Assembly: GCF_001039355.2 (NCBI RefSeq)
Contig: NW_019773564.1
Location: 54,404 to 84,601 of the forward strand
DNA length: 30,198 nucleotides
DNA from: Lingula anatina
Lineage: Eukaryota; Brachiopoda; Lingulata; Lingulida; Lingulidae
Reading direction: 5' to 3'
Part shown: positions 9,058 to 30,198 of the stretch, one piece after another
How the letters are laid out: every line of letters starts with the position of its first letter
Numbering within the stretch: position 1 is the stretch's first letter
Notes under the pieces: generated by a model
What the model was told of the DNA's origin: nothing
Database searches by the model: none
Seen by the model: the letters and a program-made list of their open reading frames with translations, nothing else
Position numbers and translations under genes: made by a program

Positions 9058-10944
9058 GTAAGTCGAAAAGACCGTCGAAAGTATTCTACTTAGTTATGGC
9101 TAGAAACGATATTCTGTATCTGAAACGAGCGCCGTTTGTTGAATTTCGATACGTCAGAATGGACTTTGTACCGGCCGGCTAAATTTAGCTCCCAAACAAA
9201 ATATACACGTGGAGGGGGAGTAGTAGTGGTCTCTTGTTAATTTGATTCATTTTATTAGAGATATATATTCAATTCCTTATCGTTAGGAGTAAGTATTAGT
9301 CAGCTTTTTGTATCGTGGCTATTTGTTTTAAGTTTGTGATTTTTGCTATATGCCCAGGTGGCAAAATGAGCTTAAACTCTCTAGTTATTTTGACATAACA
9401 CCATATACAAAATGTACGTGTCCCGCCGAATACTTCTCGAGACTGGGGAAAGTAACATCGTTTTAAGACAAAAGTATTACAGATCGATCCTCTAAAATTA
9501 GACTGATATTTGATGTTAACCTCCACCACTTCACAAACTGCGCATATGTGCGCATTAGAAGCTGCAGCTAATGTTTGTGGGTTTTGTACTTAAAACAGAT
9601 GAATACGTTTTGTGAAAAAAGTTTAAGAAATGTCCGCATAATACATAGATGCATTCTGTTTCATGGGTGATAGATTTCTCTAGTAATTGTAAAAAAAGAT
9701 TTACAAACTAACCTAAATGTATTGCAAGGCTTTTTAAAACAACTAGTACGGGAAGGATTAATATTTATAATTAATGGGGTTTAATTAATTGGTGTAAAAG
9801 ATACACAGATCAGTTTCAGTTTCTATCTAGATTGTTGAGCAGCCATTCGGCAAGACGAGTTAGTAAGAAGTGATATTTTGCATATGAAATAGTAATAATA
9901 AAAAACACTGCTGTCGTTTCATTGGTCGCTTAAAATAGAACGTCAATAGTTGTGGTTTTGTGTATGGTATGTACAGAAGGTGGTGTGATGCATGGGGTGA
10001 TTCTTTACTGCCACGTACTGCTGATGTCACCATGTTATTATGCTAATAAGGGCCTACAGGTAGTTCCTTTACCAGTATTACAATCTGTGAAATATTTACA
10101 TAGCATTTGAAAGCAATTCCCAAGTGATATATTTTTAAAGTTCGTTTGGGTTACTATATAGATGCCTCATTGTTATAGTTTTAATTATTAAATGTTAGCA
10201 AGTTTTTTTTTTTTTTAATTTTGAAGGTCATTCAGTAATATCTGAATAGTTTATAAATATATAACCAATAAATACCCGTACTAGTATGCTCACTGAAATT
10301 AATTAACAAAGATTTGTTAGTGCTATTATTTTATGTATTTTATGTAGATCATATTTCTATACAATCAAGATAAAATTAATATATATAAATTATAAATGTT
10401 CATAGCATAAACTGATACAGAAATATTTCACTTTTTTAGAAGAGGTCTGCCTTAGTGATTTTTTTCTGTCAGGGTTTTAATTAAAAGACGTGGCATGTTT
10501 TAGCAGGGGGGAGATGTCTCCGTGATTTTATCATATGGTCGATTAAGTAATCATTCCATCAAAACTGGTATCATGACATTCATTATAATATTTCTTGCCC
10601 TCTGATCTAACTGCAAGACATTCAGGAGTACATGTGATTTTTTTTCTTTGTCAATAAATTACATTTGAATGTAATAGTGTGTGAAGGGTGTAATTTAGAT
10701 GTTCCCATTGTTTGTTGCAGACAGCAGTTTAAAATATGAGTATATACACGGTAGATGGCACTTTAATGATAGGTTAACCTGGATATGCATCAGTTGTTCT
10801 AGCATGCTGGTAGAGTGCCGGGCTGCTAAAAATGTCTTGGTGAGACTTAGAGCAAAACTACACAAAAACACTCAGATGTCAGCTGTGCAAATCTTTTGAA
10901 ATTTGCAGTTTTGTTCTTATTTAATTATCAATATTCATTTTCAG
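9058..10944 (+). other. FASN: Putative FASN intron 1
   Basis: No gene is seen. It includes a 45-bp dispersed repeat (9675-9719) also found at 14634-14677, and a weak tRNA-like A-box fragment near 10796. First introns often carry enhancers, but nothing specific can be named here. Confidence 0.5.
9675..9719. repeat. Dispersed repeat fragment, copy 1
   Basis: The stretch containing AGATTTACAAACTAACCTAAAT, preceded by CTCT.GTAATTGTAAA, recurs in the same orientation at 14634-14677 with only a few mismatches. Nothing flanking is shared, so it is a short relic of a dispersed element. Confidence 0.7.
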
Positions 10945-10963
10945 ATATAATTTTGGAAGAAAG

Positions 10964-29503
<18,540 letters not shown>

Positions 29504-29860
29504 GAAAAAGGTACAAAAATGACCTGCTGTGGAGGATAGGCTCCCTCTCCATGGTAAGCCTTAGATGCCATTGGGAGGCAGTCAGATTTAGGAGGGGCAG
29601 ATGGATGGATGTGACAACTCCATATTCTTTCTATAAAAGAGTTTATATTTCCAATATGCAGAACATTTCTTTGTAAAATATTGAGTCTTTACATTAGAAA
29701 CATTTTTATAGTGTGCTAAGAAGAAACAATCCCAACCTTTTTATTTACCATAAAAAGAAGTCTTTCAGGCAGCTATGTGAATCCAAAAACATTGCAAAGG
29801 GGTGCTTTTTGTATGATAATAAATATAAAATATTGGTTTATTTTATTACAGTTTTTTCCA
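29504..29860 (+). other. FASN: FASN 3' UTR (approximate end)
   Basis: Non-coding sequence from the stop to shortly beyond the poly(A) signal. The cleavage site is only estimated. Confidence 0.6.
29818..29823 (+). terminator. FASN: FASN poly(A) signal AATAAA
   Basis: This is the canonical hexamer, the first after the FASN stop codon, followed by T-rich sequence (GTTTATTTTATTACAG then T-runs) suited to cleavage-factor binding. Confidence 0.7.
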
Positions 29861-30198
29861 CTTTTTTTCTTTATTAATTTTTTTTTAGATGTTTTTGAGA
29901 CAATGATAATAATTTGGCCAGCTTACACATTTTGAGGCATGTAGTGTCTCAAAATCAAAATAATATTCCAGCATAGTGTGTCCATTGAAAAATTGAGCCA
30001 AACAGGTAATACCGATGAAAGTAAAAGCAGGCCCATGAGAGTTCAAGTTCATACTTAGAAAATGCCAGAATGAGAAAAATGAGAATTTCACAAAAAGTTG
30101 CGTTAATTCAATAAAAAATGATAATCCAATAGAGCTGGTTTTCTTATTTGAGCTGTATGTCAATCCTAAGAATCATTCTTTTAAGCTAAAAAAAATAA
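29861..30198. other. 3' flank, nothing recognised
   Basis: A+T-rich sequence. A 92-codon minus-strand open frame lies here but shows no domain, no clear splice structure and no coding bias, so it is not called a gene. Confidence 0.6.

Noticed and set aside
10796-10835. tRNA-like A-box (TAGCATGCTGGTAGAGTGCCGGG) suggesting a tRNA gene or SINE head
   Set aside because: No matching B-box or cloverleaf follows, and no repeat copy is visible in the window, so neither a tRNA gene nor a SINE can be supported.
29885-30163. 92-codon minus-strand open frame at the right edge
   Set aside because: It has no motif or coding bias, and the region is A+T-rich 3' flank.

Overview
The window is nuclear DNA from an intron-rich bilaterian animal. 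It holds the 3' part of one gene and the whole of a second, both on the + strand, with GT-AG introns, A+T-rich non-coding DNA, many microsatellites and short inverted-repeat elements (MITEs). The intron density, the WSC-bearing xylosyltransferase and the MITE types suggest a marine lophotrochozoan, perhaps a mollusc. I cannot fix the species from sequence alone.

Region 1 (88-4231) is the last nine coding exons of a peptide O-xylosyltransferase (XYLT1/XYLT2 family; Golgi enzyme that starts glycosaminoglycan chains on proteoglycans). It reads WSC domain, GT14 catalytic domain, C-terminal xylosyltransferase domain; the 5' end lies before the window. Region 2 (4232-about 8750) is 3' UTR and intergenic DNA with repeats and no convincing gene. 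Region 3 (about 8760-9190) is a CpG-rich stretch with a TATA box, an inverted CCAAT box and a perfect GTAAGT donor; I read it as the promoter and non-coding first exon of the next gene.

Region 4 (10964-29503) is a complete animal-type fatty acid synthase (FASN). Splicing 32 coding exons gives 7866 nt in one unbroken frame, about 2621 aa: KS, malonyl/acetyl transferase, DH, degenerate methyltransferase fold, ER, KR, ACP and thioesterase, with every expected catalytic residue visible. An AATAAA at 29818 closes the gene. Cytosolic FASN makes palmitate from acetyl-CoA, malonyl-CoA and NADPH.

The most interesting observation is inside FASN. The KS exon just before the catalytic-cysteine exon is present twice in tandem (11878-12051 and 12919-13092). 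Both copies are exactly 174 nt, phase 1 to phase 1, open, with usable splice sites, and about 48% identical in protein. Including either one keeps the frame; the second matches the normal FASN sequence and the first is a divergent version. This looks like a mutually exclusive exon pair that would give two FASN isoforms differing in 58 residues of the KS domain. Other points of note are a GC-AG intron in the thioesterase region, a C-terminal extension, and two MITE families each present as two oppositely oriented copies.
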